A DNA stretch of 64,000 nucleotides from Dipteris shenzhenensis (taxonomy: Eukaryota; Polypodiophyta; Polypodiopsida; Gleicheniales): the NCBI GenBank assembly GCA_047967505.1, contig CM106539.1; one strand, written 5' to 3'. Numbering within the stretch: the first letter of the stretch is position 1; each line of letters begins with the position of its first letter. Positions 47,881 to 59,804 of this stretch are shown piece by piece. The notes below the pieces were generated by a model. The model made no database searches and had not been told where the DNA came from. It saw nothing but the letters and a program-made list of their open reading frames with translations. Made by a program: the position numbers and the translations under genes.

Positions 47881-49275
47881 CTACCAAAATGGACAGATGT
47901 CAACACGTTGTCCATTTCAGTGAAAAGGGCATATAAAATGCTACCCCAATACAAGGCCACTATTGAGTAAGACTTGACACAAGATGGCTTGACACAGTAA
48001 CTCTGGGATTTGGAAGCTAACTTTATTTTCAGGTCACCATGCAGGTCAAGTGTGGGAGCATTCTTGATCCGAACAACCAATCTTATTGTAGGAAGACTGT
48101 TGCAAGTGTGGGAGCATATCAATGTCCTAAATTGTGAAGCTTTTTCTACCAAAAAAGACAGCGCGTCAATGAAGCAAAAGACATCTGAATGCCACCCCAC
48201 TGAAAGCCTATTATGAAGCTTAAAAGAGGCTAATTTTGATGCTTGGGATACCGAAATGGACAGCGCGTTGACGTGCTGCCCATTTTGGTGTCACAAGCAT
48301 CAAAATTTCCTTCTTTACTCAAATATGAAGGTGGTACATGAAAGATACAAGGTGGTCAACACGCTGTCCATTTCAATGGAAAGGGTATCCAAAATGCTCC
48401 TACAAGTGCTTAACACAATTTCGAAATCAATTTGAGGATGTGAGGAGAAGAAGGATTCACAATTTCGAAATCAATTTGAGTCGCATAGACAAGAATCGAT
48501 GAAAGTTTTTAAAGTTTTTAGTATACCCCCAATGCTTTTTAGTATACCTCCTAAGACGCGCTGCCCTTTCTCATGGAAAGTAGATCAAAGAGGACCCAAT
48601 GATTTTGATCTACTTTCCATGAGAAAGGGCAGGGCGTAGTATTATCCCAATGCTTTTTAGTATACCTCCTTTGACATGATTCTAATCTACTTTCCATGAG
48701 AAAGGACAGTGCATCAACGCGCTGTCCTTTCTCATGGAAAGTAGGTCAAAAAAAGAGATGATTTTGATCTACTTTCCATGAGAAAGGGCAGTGCGTCAAA
48801 AGGGCAGTGCGTCAAAAGCGCTGTCCTTTCTCATGGAAAGTAGGTCAAAAAAAGAGATGATTTTGATCTACTTTCCATGAGAAAGGGCAGCGCATCAAAA
48901 GGGCAGCGCGTTGTCTCATGGAAAGTAGATAAAAAAAAGAGATGATTTTGATCGACTTTCCATGAGAAAGGGTAGCGTGTTGACGCGTTGCCCTTTCTCA
49001 TGGAAAGTAGATCAAAAGAGTGTAGATCAAAAGAGTGTCCTCTTTTGATCTACTTTCTATGAGAAAGGACGCGCTGCCCTTTCTCATGGAAAATAGATCA
49101 AAAGAGTGTAGATCAAAAGAGTGTCCTCTTTTGATCTACTTTCCATGAGAAAGGGCAGCGCATCAACGCGCTGCTCTTTCTCATGGAAAGTAGATCAAAA
49201 GAGGGTAGCCTCTTTTGATCTACTTTCCATGAGAAAGGCGCGCTGCCCTTTCTCATGGAAAGTAGATCAAAAAAA
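47880..49275. repeat. Array of alternating inverted repeats (palindrome cluster)
   Basis: At 48550-49270 the phrase CTTTCCATGAGAAAGG and its reverse complement CCTTTCTCATGGAAAG each occur about eight times, in alternating orientation. They are joined by GCAGCGCGT-CAACGCGCTGC-like dyads. Related but more diverged dyads (GACAGCGCGTTGACGTGCTGCC type, flanked by AAATGG/CCATTT) extend left to about 47885. The RNA from either strand would fold into long hairpins. Open frames here are repeat artefacts. Confidence 0.9.
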
Positions 49276-52200
49276 GGATGTGGAATTCTTGAAAACAAAA
49301 GCGTGGGCGAGGAGTGTGTACCTTGGCGGGAGAGAAGGTGGAGCGTGGAAGGAGATCAAGGGAAGATCAAGAGGCCAACGATGACTGCCAACAACGACTG
49401 CAGCGGGGGATGCAATGCTCAATGCCATAGCCTTGCTCGCCGATGGAAGATGTAGACAGGGAGGAATGTCCCCCCGAACATGCAGGCTAGAAGGAGCAAG
49501 GAATGGCCCCTCAGAACGAGGTTGGTCCCAAGATCCAAGCTCTCCCACGGGTGGAGAATGGACATGCAGACAAAGCTGCATAAGAACTCAGAGAGGTCCC
49601 CAGCTGCAAAATAGGAAACGAAGGCGAAGCGGAAGCGGAAGCGGAAAGGGAGGGAGAAGCGGAAGCAGAAACAACTTCAGTGACTGCTCGCCTTCAGTAA
49701 ACAACTGCAACAAAGCTCCCCACAGCTACATTCCACACAATCAACAAAAGAAGCATCGGTAACCAAAGAGAGATGACATGCTTTTATATGCTTTCGATGT
49801 CTTGTGGTTTCGAGCACACATAGGATGAAGAAAGGCAAGAACGACTTGATTTGAGAAGGACCCGATGTTCGTGGACGGCGAAAGGACTTACGTAATGTGA
49901 AGGAACGTCCCATTGACGATTTGGGAAGATGCCTTACGTCTAACAGCAAGGCACCAGAAGGTGCGCTCACAAGCTCCTCAAACCATCGACTTTGGCCTTC
50001 AACGAAGGCTGAGGAAACAAAGGCAGAGGAAACGAAGTCGACGAGGAAGCAACGAAGGCAGAGGAAACGAAGTCGAAGAGGAAACGAAGGCGAAGCTGAA
50101 GCGAAAGTGGAAAGAGAGAAGGGAGCGAGCGAAAACAAGCCAGTTGTGGCTACGAAGACCAGTTGTAGTAGCTATGGGCAAGTAATAGCTGTAAGGGAGT
50201 GAGCGGAAGTGCAGTTGTAGGAGCGAGCGGAAGTGCAATTGTAGGAGCGACGGGCAAGTAATAGCTGTAAGGGAGTCGCACAGGAGCTGGGACGGCCAAG
50301 TGAATGCAAGACTTAAGGATCAGTGAGGCCAGATCAGTGAGGCCACTGCAAACAACGCTACGTAGGAAGTAGCATATAATAACGGTGGCTCTTATGACCG
50401 CAGGGAGAGAAGCAAGCAAGAACCATGCAATTCGTAAAGAACCATGCAGTTCATAAAGAAGCAAAGAACAAGCTGTTTAGAACAAGCTTACAATCAGGGA
50501 GAGAGCTAGTTTAGAACAAGCCAGTCGTGGCTACGGAAAGGGAGGAGAAGTAGTGCGGTCCGACCAACCACGCAACACGTAGAGGAAAGAAGAGCTCAAA
50601 GGTGGCCAACGAGGGAACAGTGTTTCCTATCTTCCAACAGAGATGGGCCGAGAAAACAGAGGCTACAATCCGGAGGGAATACCTTTGTAATTTTTCACGT
50701 GAGGTGCATCAACGATCTTTGCTTTCCCCTTACCAGTACCCACTGCTTCGTGCACCTTCCAACATCTTCAAGGTAATTATGACCGGTAAGGAACACGAAG
50801 AAACATAACACTAGTACAATAAATCGATCAGAGATAAGAACGCATAACATCACCACGACAGCGGGAAGTGGCTTCCTGGGCAAGGCTCAGCCATACTCAT
50901 CATGTCTGCAAAGAGATTAAAATGAGAAACACACTGAAGCATGTACCCTTCTCAAACTGGCCACTACTAAAGCATGTACCCTTCTCAAACTGGCCACTGC
51001 TAGTGTCCATGGAATCACCATACACTTGCTGTGTGTTGGCTCTAAAAAAAACGATCAGAGCACATGAGAATCCAAGCATGCGCAAAGACTTTCCTATTCG
51101 CAGACCTTCCGATCTCTTGTAGACGAATACCAACCTAGCATGTCGCCTGGCATCAGCGAGACTAAGCACTAGAATAGAAGTTCCAAACAGTTGTGGCTAT
51201 GGAAAGGGAAGCAGAATGATTAAGTTTGCAAAATGCCATAGTATCGTCTCTTTCAAAACTATGGGACGCGTAATATTTCAGAGGACTAGCTGCTGCTCGA
51301 TATGCTTGGAATGCGGCTTCGTCCTGAAATAGGTTCTACCTGTAGTGGCAGCGTTGTTTGAGAAATCAAGCAAGCAACCCAACTGAAAAGTGGTCCGATA
51401 TATCCAAGCAGGCAGTGCATTCAAGGAACCCATTCACGATACGAGGCGGGGGTGATTCGATGAAGCGAACCCATTCACGATGATACGAGGCGGGGGTGGA
51501 AGCCGAAGAAACGGCACAAGGGAGCGACGACTGGGAGGGGTGGCAAGAGAAAGAAGGGGTAGGGGAGGAAAGGTAAAAGAAAGAAGAGTAAGGAGCGAGC
51601 AAGGAGCGAGGAAAGGGAGCTGTCGTCGCCCGCGATGTCGAAGCTAGTGTTCCTTTACTACTGCTACATATGGTGCAAAGCTTCGATTTCGTGAGAGATG
51701 GAGAAGAGGACTAAGCATGCGATGTCGCCTTTCTCTTATCTTACGAATTCAAACACGATCAGATACTGCAAGCAACCACAATGGAGAGCACCAGTCTTCT
51801 GGTGTAGCGAAGGCTTGCATGTTCTTCCGGTGTAGCGAAGGCTGCTCGCATGGATCAGGCGCTGCTCGCATGGATGTAGGTGGCGAGGCCGAGGAGGAGA
51901 TGAAGAAGAGGAGGAGGAGAAGCTATGGAGGAACTTGCAATGGAGAGAGCTGTAACGTTACAGAAGTGGCAGAGCTGTAACGTTAAGAGCTGTTTCTGTG
52001 CCAATGTTCCTCTACTGAATCTTGACTATACTTGATTCTGTTCATATTGACAGAAGGTAACGGTTCATATTGATTCGGTTCCTTTCTTGTTGATCCAACT
52101 AAGCTCACTGGTTTCTTGCAAGTTCACTGAGTAGAGAGGCTATTGCATTCCCCTATCTTTCGGGAGATATATGACAATCATATCTCTTACAACAAATTCA

Positions 52201-52330
52201 ACACTTCATGGAAAATGAGTACTTGGAAAGAAGAACTAGCTGGATGGGAAATAAGTACTTGGAAAAGAAGACCTAGTAATCTTTCACGGCCTACTTGTCT
52301 CCTGGCATTTTAATGAATGTGAGAGCCTAG
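49276..52330. other. Unassigned GC-richer region with many short tandem duplications
   Basis: Arg/Lys/Glu-rich open frames around 49600-50200 follow GAAGCGGAAGCGG and GAAACGAAGTCG repeats and are unconvincing as genes. Exact short duplications include a 33-base unit at about 50938-51003, a CCCATTCACGATACGAGGCG phrase near 51430 and 51468, a GCTGCTCGCATGGAT phrase near 51841-51876, and GAGCTGTAACGTTA near 51949-51985. No domain was recognised. Confidence 0.55.
50938..51003. repeat. 33-base tandem duplication
   Basis: ATGTACCCTTCTCAAACTGG begins at 50941 and again at 50974 with matching flanks. Confidence 0.9.
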
Positions 52331-52458
52331 TACACTGAGCATACTGAATTGCACTATGTACAGTGCAGTGTACACTGAGCATACTGAATTGCACTATGTA
52401 CAGTGCAGTGTACACTGAGCATACTGAATTGCACTATGTACAGTGCAGTGTACACTGC
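52331..52458. repeat. 40-base tandem repeat, three copies, with a 12-base palindrome at each junction
   Basis: Units start at 52331, 52371 and 52411 (TACACTGAGCATACTGAATT and the following 20 bases). The joint of adjacent units forms the perfect palindrome CAGTGTACACTG. Confidence 0.95.
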
Positions 52459-53105
52459 ATATATTGTACACTAGTGCAGTGTCCACTATAGCCCATGTTT
52501 CCAGCCCGTCTTTAATAACTATGATCACAGCCAACCTTGCATGCCTAACCCATGTGTTACTAACTAATGCTATCATTACTTAATTAATATTCTAGTTTTG
52601 TAGGCAATGATATTAAATTTTTCCTCTTACCAGATTCGTGTTTGCAAGTTATGGAGCCTTTATTCAGATTACCATCTTGTAAAATGATTACCATTTTCAT
52701 GGAAAAGAAACAGGATATTATGAACCATGTCATGGAGCCTTTATGAAGATAATTGTGACGGTGTCATCTAACTCGCCACCTTTCAAAGACATAATTTCTT
52801 CATTTCTTCTCTTCTTTTGTCATCTCTTCCTTCTATCAACATCTTCTCTTCCGCTGCCATGTCCTCTTCTATCAACCTCTTTTCTTCTATTTCCATCTCT
52901 TGTGCTTCCATTTGCTCTTCTGATGCCACCTCTTCTCTGGCAATGTCATTTTTTATCACAATATTCTACTGGCTACATCTTCTTTTGTAAATGAAGAGCC
53001 GCTAGCTATTCTAGAGCTCCATCTTCTTTTGCGCTTGCAAATTGATGAAATTGTTCTCGTAGTGGGTGGCGCTAATACTTTAGTGTTCATTTGTGCATCT
53101 AAAAC
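52459..53105. other. No gene recognised; upstream of the MULE transposase
   Basis: Contains a TCTTCT-rich stretch (52790-52990) giving a Leu/Ser/Pro-rich frame without a domain. A MULE terminal inverted repeat would be expected in this area but was not identified. Confidence 0.45.
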
Positions 53106-56100
53106 ATGCCTGCATCTGTGTTCATTCGCTTTGGAGAATCAGAAACATTGTCCATTCGTTATGACACTCCTTTATTGGAGGTCTCCCTAGTAATCTCAAG
53201 GAACACTTTCACCTTGCGGATGAGGAGATTAGTCTACATCAAGAAATCAGAGTGGATGACATTGCCATAGTGCTTCCCTTGGTGGACTTGGAGGTCGGTC
53301 AAAAAGGGTACAAGATCAATGGAAAACAACATTCAACCTTCAGAGTTGAGGTGATAAGAAGGAAAGATTCTCATAGTGACTTTCAAAATGCTAAAGTGAA
53401 TAGTGTTATTTCACTTATAGAGAAGATGCCTTTGAATAGTTCTTTGCATGTTGCATTAATTTCTGCAGTTAGAGTTGAGAAGGTTGATGAACTGCCTAAA
53501 ACTTATGATGGGTATGTTGTCTTTGAACTCCCCCCTTTGCCTGATGGATCTCCAATGTCTGGAATGGAACAAAATGCCAATGGTCATGTATGGACAAAAT
53601 ATTCAACATGTTCACAAGACTTTTTCAATGGAATTGTAAGGATGAGTAGATGTTCTGGATACTTGAGATGCTGTAACATTCATTGTCCTTACCTTGAATG
53701 AATGGGAGTTCTGAATGATACACAATGGAAGGGAAAGCTTAGGAAGCCACCTGTGCATGGTCCAATTGATCCAACCTTGGGATCAATTGTCTGCAAGCAT
53801 TGTTTGGAAATCCCAAAGTGTGTTTATCAATGCAGTGCTATCATATATTATTGCTTGCCTCATGAAAGAGCGAAGACGACAAGATGTGCTGTGCATGTTG
53901 GGTTCCATGACCATCCTGTTGAGAAAGGAAAAAGTCATGCAAAGGAATTTCATGGATGATCTTGTTTCAATGCGTGCTAGGCTAAATGCAAATTCATCTT
54001 GCAAAAACATTGAGGTCTCAGTTACATAAGACCTTATGATGGATATGTTGCTTGCAAAGGAGGGGGTTGCTATGGAACCTTTAGATTACCAACAATTTGA
54101 AGAGGTTTTGGATACAATCACACCAATGACACAAAGGAGAAGGCTTCAAAGAATAGTGCAGAGTGCAAGATGTGATGCTAGAGGAGGAGATGGTGAAATG
54201 GATTCAATACTGGGTTTGAAAAAGAGATGCAGATATCCATATGTGCAAAGTATCTTGTTTCCTGGGCAGTTGCAAGATGAACAACAACCACATATTTTCA
54301 AAATGTCGACCATTGGTCCAGGATCAGGGGTTGATTTGGTGAATCGAATGCGGCCAGGAGGTAGCCTTGGATCACAATGGGTGCATTTTGACCACGTCCA
54401 TCGAGTAAAAGGATGGTCAACTATGGGTGCTCATGTGTATGACCCTTACATAAGGGAACTCTTAACAATAGCTATATGTGAATTCAAGGTGGAAGATACC
54501 CATGCACAAGTGCAATTCTGGAAGCTTTTGAATAGTTAGATGGAGAAGAATGGTTTTGAACCACCTGAATTCCGAGGATTCATGGCAGATGGAGCAGGAG
54601 CAAATTGGCTTTCTATCCGTACAGTTTACAATGGTGGGCCTGAAAATGTAATGGAGGGTAAAGAAAGGACTTGTGGTTTTCACTGGGAGATGAGCATGGT
54701 TGAGCATACCAAAAGATGCATTAAGCCACAATTTCAGGAGGAGCATAAGGTTCTATGTAGGAAATGGAGGGAGGCAATGACAGCTGCTTCTGCAGATCAA
54801 TGCAAGAGAACATTGACCTTGTATTGGTCTCCATTGCATGTGAAAGAGGGTGAGTTGCCAGCACTCCACACATGGTTGGCTTGGTGGGATGTTAGAGTCA
54901 ACCAATGGGGGGGAATGTTTTTGCAGCAAGAGAAAAATTCTGGGTTTGTTCCTACAGTAAATCTTTCAGAGACAAAACACTCTAGCATGAGAGCAGCACA
55001 TGGGTATGCAAGACACATAACATTGTATGAAGCTTGTGCTGCAGATCTTGCAATGAGTGTCCTTCAGAGTGCTCACTATAATGCCTTTTTGAATGGAAAA
55101 CACTTGGGTACAGGTCCCAATTTGGATGTTCTACGACAAAGAATACTTGATGGTGGTGGATCTAGTAAGGGAGATAGAAATAGGCTTGTTGATTTGTCAC
55201 ACACTGTGATTGAAGAGGCTGGGTTACACTCTCCAGAGATGGATAGACCGATGACAGAACCGATGAGTATGAGAAGAAAGAGGAGTTCTACATGTTCAAC
55301 TGTGGTCCATGCACTTGATAGTCATCGCCCTGAATACATCACTGTCACTACAAAGAGAGTGATTGGAAAAAGACGACAACTTGATTTTTTAAATCCTACA
55401 AACTAGGTAGTTTGTAGAGAGGCAAACATTCATGATGCCAATTGGGCAATTAGGAGAACTGAAGCACATAGTGTTGTCACATGCTTTGGTTACTTGACAG
55501 AAAGTCGGAGACGGTGTGGGGCAATGATCAATGCACTTGGTAGAAGTGCAAGCAATGGTATGCCAGCGCCTTGCTTTAAGGGAAGAAGGCAACATTCCAA
55601 TGGATTGACAGAACAATTTGTTTGGTTTTGCAATAGTACTGTGACCCATACATGGAAGGTGGATAATTCCATTCAGGGTGTTCCTGGAAACTCTCCAGGT
55701 GTGTGGAAGGTTGCATGTGGGACATCAATTACTGTGGATGAGAGGGAGACCCTAGTAAGGGCAGGATTTGTATTTGAGACTGATGATGCTATTGGTGTCA
55801 TGAGCTTCCCATCTCGTATGCAAAAAATCTGTACGCCAAGCCATGTACGCCCATCTCGTCGTGATGGAAAGCTTGTGTCATGGAGAACTAGGTTGAATAA
55901 AGAATTCAAAGAAAGGATAAGCAAGGCAGTTGCAGAAAATGGGGAGGTTGTAAGAGAGAGCACTATTATTCCAAATGAGGTGCATCTTTTCCACATTCGT
56001 ACATCAGGTTCAATTTCCAAGGGGCTAACATAATGTGTCTTAATTTCAGAATTCCCACGTTGTACGTGTCTTGATTTCACTCAAAGGGAGACAAGTAAAA

Positions 56101-56255
56101 CTCCTTATATGCCTTGCAAGCACATATACTTTGTGTTCATTGTAGTGCTGGGATTGAGTGATACAGTGCATCAGTTTATGCATCAAGCAGCGTTAACTAA
56201 GATTGAGTTGTTTCAAGCACTGGCTGGAAAACGAAATCCATCTTCCATAGACTAG
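53106..56255 (+). pseudogene. MULE-like transposase with Cys/His finger, DDE-type core and SWIM zinc finger
   Basis: A single protein of about 1040 residues can be followed through several breaks. It starts with MPASVFIRFGESETLSIRYD at 53106. A frameshift near 53178 leads to the 53252-53959 part. That part contains a Cys/His cluster (RCCNIHCPY, CKHCLEIPKCVYQC, CAVHVGFHDHP) resembling the WRKY-GCM1/FLYWCH-type fingers of MULE transposases. The catalytic core follows at 54036-55406: a first-Asp-like FDHVHRVKG, HVYDPYIRELLTIAICE, and a second-Asp-like GFMADGAGANW, then CGFHW. After 56033 the same frame gives FPRCTCLDF ... MPCKHIYF, the CxC...CxH of a SWIM finger. Stops lie at 53699, 54027, 54537, 55404 and 56031, with a frameshift near 53950. 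Such enzymes move Mutator-like DNA transposons. TIRs were not found. Confidence 0.65.
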
Positions 56256-56546
56256 ATGATGTGAAAGACATTTTGTTGTTCTTTGCTGAACATGCAGATT
56301 ATAGAGGTAGGGATCCTTCTATGTTTTTGTAATGGAAGTAAGGATATACTTTTGCAAGCATTAGAGGCAAGATATGTCAGCCTTTAATGTGAATAGTAGA
56401 AGATGCAGTAGATGTAATGTGCTTTTTTGCTCTACATGCCTTCCATTTTTTGGATCAAATGTTTGGAAGATGTACTTCTACAAACATGGAAGGCATGATA
56501 TGTACATGTAGAGTATGAGCACGTTTTGGCTATATTCTACCTGCTC
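56256..56546. other. No gene recognised between MULE and truncated Gypsy
   Basis: Probably MULE 3' flank. The Gypsy RNase H stops abruptly at about 56547, so the junction of the two elements should lie here. Confidence 0.45.
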
Positions 56547-57889
56547 CTATGTTGTTGTCTCTCCATTAAGTTGACAAAGCACACTCCCAATTGCATACTT
56601 GGATCCATCAGTATGAACATGAAAATCAATATCCCAATTGGGAGATATAAGGATGGGTGTTGTAATTAGGTGCCACTTTAAATGCTCAAAGGCTTGGTCA
56701 CACTCTTCGGTCCATAAGAATTTCACTAATAATTTGTAAAGTGGTCCAGCTATCATGGCATACCACAATATAAATCTTCTATAATAGCCGGCATGTCTCA
56801 TAAAGTCTTGTACACCTTTGGAATTTGTAGGAGGAGGCAATTCCCTGATGATTTTGATTTTGTCCATGTCAGTTGTTGCAATCCCATGTTGAGAGATGAT
56901 GTGTCCCAAAACAACTCCAATGAACTGGCATTTTGTTGGATTTAGGGAGATGCCATACTCCCTGCATTTGATTGGTACTGCTTCAAGACATTTGAAGTGG
57001 TCCTTTTTGTTTGAATGGATGCATAAATCATCCAAGAACACCTGTAAAAACTTATTCAGAAATGACTTGAATGCTGTGAACATGACTCGCTGGAATGTAG
57101 CCGGGGCATTACAAAGGCTGAATGGCATGACTCTATATGCAAAAATACCCCATTCTATAGCAAATGCTATTTTTGATTGGTCTTTATTATAGCCACTGAA
57201 GCCATCCAAGAAGCTATATATTTCAGAGCCTACCACCTTTTCCAACACTGTTTCTGTTAAGGGTAGGGGATAGTGATCCCTAATTGTGGTGGTATTCACA
57301 TTTTTAAAGTTTGCGCATATTTTGAACTTCTTGTTGCATTTGGGCACAATGACGATGGGTGAAACCCAATCAGTTGCTCTATCTCGTAGATGAATCTGGC
57401 ATGTAGGAGTTTTTCCAGCTCATCATAAACCATGGTGCCATACTTAGGATTTGTGCAATAAGGTCCACATACCTTAGGGTGAGCACCTTCCCTTATAGGT
57501 ATCGTGTGTACTACCACGTCTGGTGAAATTCCTTTCATCTCTTTGTATGACCATGCTAGGTAGTCATGGTATTCCATTAGGAGTGATTTGAGTTTGGTTT
57601 CATCTTCTTGTCGAAGCTGTTTCCCAATGAAAACCAAATTTTCTTCCTTCCCTTCAAGGGTGAGGTTTATTGCGTGTGTTTTTGCCGGTCCCTCATAGAT
57701 TGAAGTTTCTCCAATGCTATCAATTTCTTGAACTTCATATTCTCTTAGTGGTCTTGGCATTGCTATTGGCGCACTGCCACTTGTGTAATTCTTGAAGTAT
57801 TCCAGCACTTCTTGAAGATTGGCCTCTGATGGTGTTGAACTAGCCTGACATGTGGCATGTGTACTGGGTGACATAGTTTCATTTACCAC
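56547..57889 (-). pseudogene. Gypsy reverse transcriptase with start of RNase H
   Basis: 57889-57296 holds the stretch before RT (LKSLLMEYHDYLAWSYKEM, HTIPIREGAHPKV). A frameshift near 57375 leads to 57347-56547 with KFKICANFKNVNTTTIRDHY, SFLDGFSGYN, YRVMPFSLCNAPATFQRVM and the catalytic FLDDL (usually YLDD). HAGYYRRFI and the RNase H start DFHVHTDGSKYAIGSVLCQ follow, then the end. After FSGYN a few residues of the usual SGYNQI...EDQ block are missing. Confidence 0.88.
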
Positions 57890-58326
57890 TCGAGGTCACC
57901 CATAAAGAATGGCATATCTAGATCGATTGGTTCTTCATGTGTGAGTGGACGATCTACTTGTAGCACCTTAGCATCTATCTGTGAGAAGATGGGGTCTAAT
58001 GAATGGCAATTATCGATGGTTGCCATTGTTTATATCCAGTTATTGACATTGCTTTGTGAATCGCCCGCTATGGCATGTTGTTGCAAGGGAGCTGATTTGC
58101 TTGAGATTGTTGTTGAAGATGTGTCATCCAATGCTCTAGGCACAATTGGTTTTATAGCTCATGTCCCCACATTCACCCTGACTGTGGTGTCGCAATTTTG
58201 GATTGTCAGTCTATCAATTCCCTAGTCATGGAGGACTGATGCTTCCCGTAACTAAGGATGTCCCAGTAAGACTTAATAGAATTTTTTGGGGAGATCCAAG
58301 ATTGTGAATTGAAGAGAAAAGCAAAC

Positions 58327-58992
58327 TCATGCGACCTTTGTGGTCACACCATTTACTATTCCCAAGGGTTTAGCCCGTGAATCATCGGCAAGGCGTATGT
58401 TGAAATTAGCCTTTTGCATTGGTGGGAGACCCCATTCTTTGTAGAGCTCCTTTGATAGGACATTTACACCTGCTTCACCATCCACTATGGCTTGGACTTC
58501 ATTATTTGCCTTATGGATCAAAGGCACAATAATGTTGCGTATGTCATCTCTCTCACCCATCCGCACAGGGATATCTTTGATGCCATTCATAGGTGGAGGG
58601 GGATTTGCGAATTCAATCCATCCCTTGAAACTCTCCCAGAGATTGGGACAATTCTGTAGGAGGATTCTCATGGGAATTGATACAAGGCAACTCAGGATGC
58701 TAGAGAGTGCGGCCCCTTCAAGTTGACGTGGCAGTACATTATGTTGTGGAGTCTGTTGTTGGAACAGAGGCTCAAGTACAGTATCAATACTTTGTCGAGC
58801 CACGTCATGGATTGGGTCTTCAGCTTGTTTCTCAGCCTCAAATTGAGCTTGTTCCTTTTGTACCCATTGTTGAAGTGCCTGAAAACGAGCCTTCTCCACC
58901 TCTGCATTTGGGTATGGAGCTTCTTTTATTTGAGGCTCGGGAGTTGATGTGGATGAGCTCAGCTGCTCATTACTTGGCGGAGGTGGAGGCAC
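58327..58992 (-). pseudogene. Gypsy retropepsin region
   Basis: 221 codons with a Gln/Glu-rich linker and then a protease-like core, VQAIVDGEAGVNVLSKELYK, followed by GLPPM and FNIRLADDSRAKPLGIV. The active-site triplet reads D-G-E rather than D-S/T-G. Similar cores (D-G-G) occur at 27.1 kb and 38.4 kb. Confidence 0.65.
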
Positions 58993-59166
58993 TTGTGCTT
59001 TCTTTTTAAGAAGTCACTTTGGTTGGATTGGAATGTTAGGGTCCTTGGTGGCCTCTTTTTGTTGGCATGTAATTACATTTATAGGTTGTGATATTACACT
59101 TATCGGACCCAGACTTTGATGGTCCACCCCAATGATGCTGATTGGGATGTCAGGCTTAACCTCTAT

Positions 59167-59715
59167 TTATTGTGGGACTTTATTTTTCATGGGACAATCC
59201 ATACAGGCATGTCCTATGCCACAATCTCTACAAAGTGGTTGGAAACTAGTTGGGCTACCACGATGAAGGCACTCTACGATACGGTGATTTTTGCCACAAT
59301 AATAGCACTTGATTGGTGCTCGATATGTGTTGGGATGTACTTGATTTGCATAAACTGGTATAAGACCCTCTGCACCTTCTACATAGTACATTGGGTACTC
59401 TGTTTCATACTCAAATGATGAGTCTACTTCCTCGGCTTGAAATTGATGTATTGGAATTGCCTGAGGAGCTAGATTTGGTGCTCTTGGATATGGTGGTGGA
59501 TTCAAATTCCTGAGTAGTTGTGGGACTTGTGTTCGAACAGGAATAGGATTGAGCCTCGGAGTTGGGGGCACTTGTGCAAGTGCCAGTTGCCTATACACTG
59601 GCATGGGTGCCACTTGGTATTGTTGAGGTCGAGATGGGTTGTTACGCATGTTGAAGATGCAACTATTTTCATCATGGCCATCGACGATGCATATATGGCA
59701 CCACAACCTTGGCAA
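59167..59715 (-). pseudogene. Gypsy gag C-terminal part with paired zinc knuckles
   Basis: Pro/Gln-rich sequence followed by CYYCGKNHRIVECLH and CRDCGIGHACMDCP, two CCHC-like nucleic-acid-binding knuckles. Confidence 0.75.
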
Positions 59716-59804
59716 TGGATTTGATTTTGTAGTGATCCTGGCTCTTAGGACTAGGCCTCATTTGCTGTATGATTGGCCATGCAGTGTGGACACTAGGCAT
59801 TTTC

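Noticed and set aside
48550-49270. Protein-coding repeats (FDLLSMRKG / PFSWKVDQK frames)
   Set aside because: The frames mirror the DNA inverted repeats and appear on both strands; no start context or non-repetitive coding sequence.
49600-50202. Lys/Arg/Glu-rich nuclear protein gene
   Set aside because: The frames follow GAAGCGGAAGCGG-type repeats, switch frame along the repeat, and have no recognisable domain.
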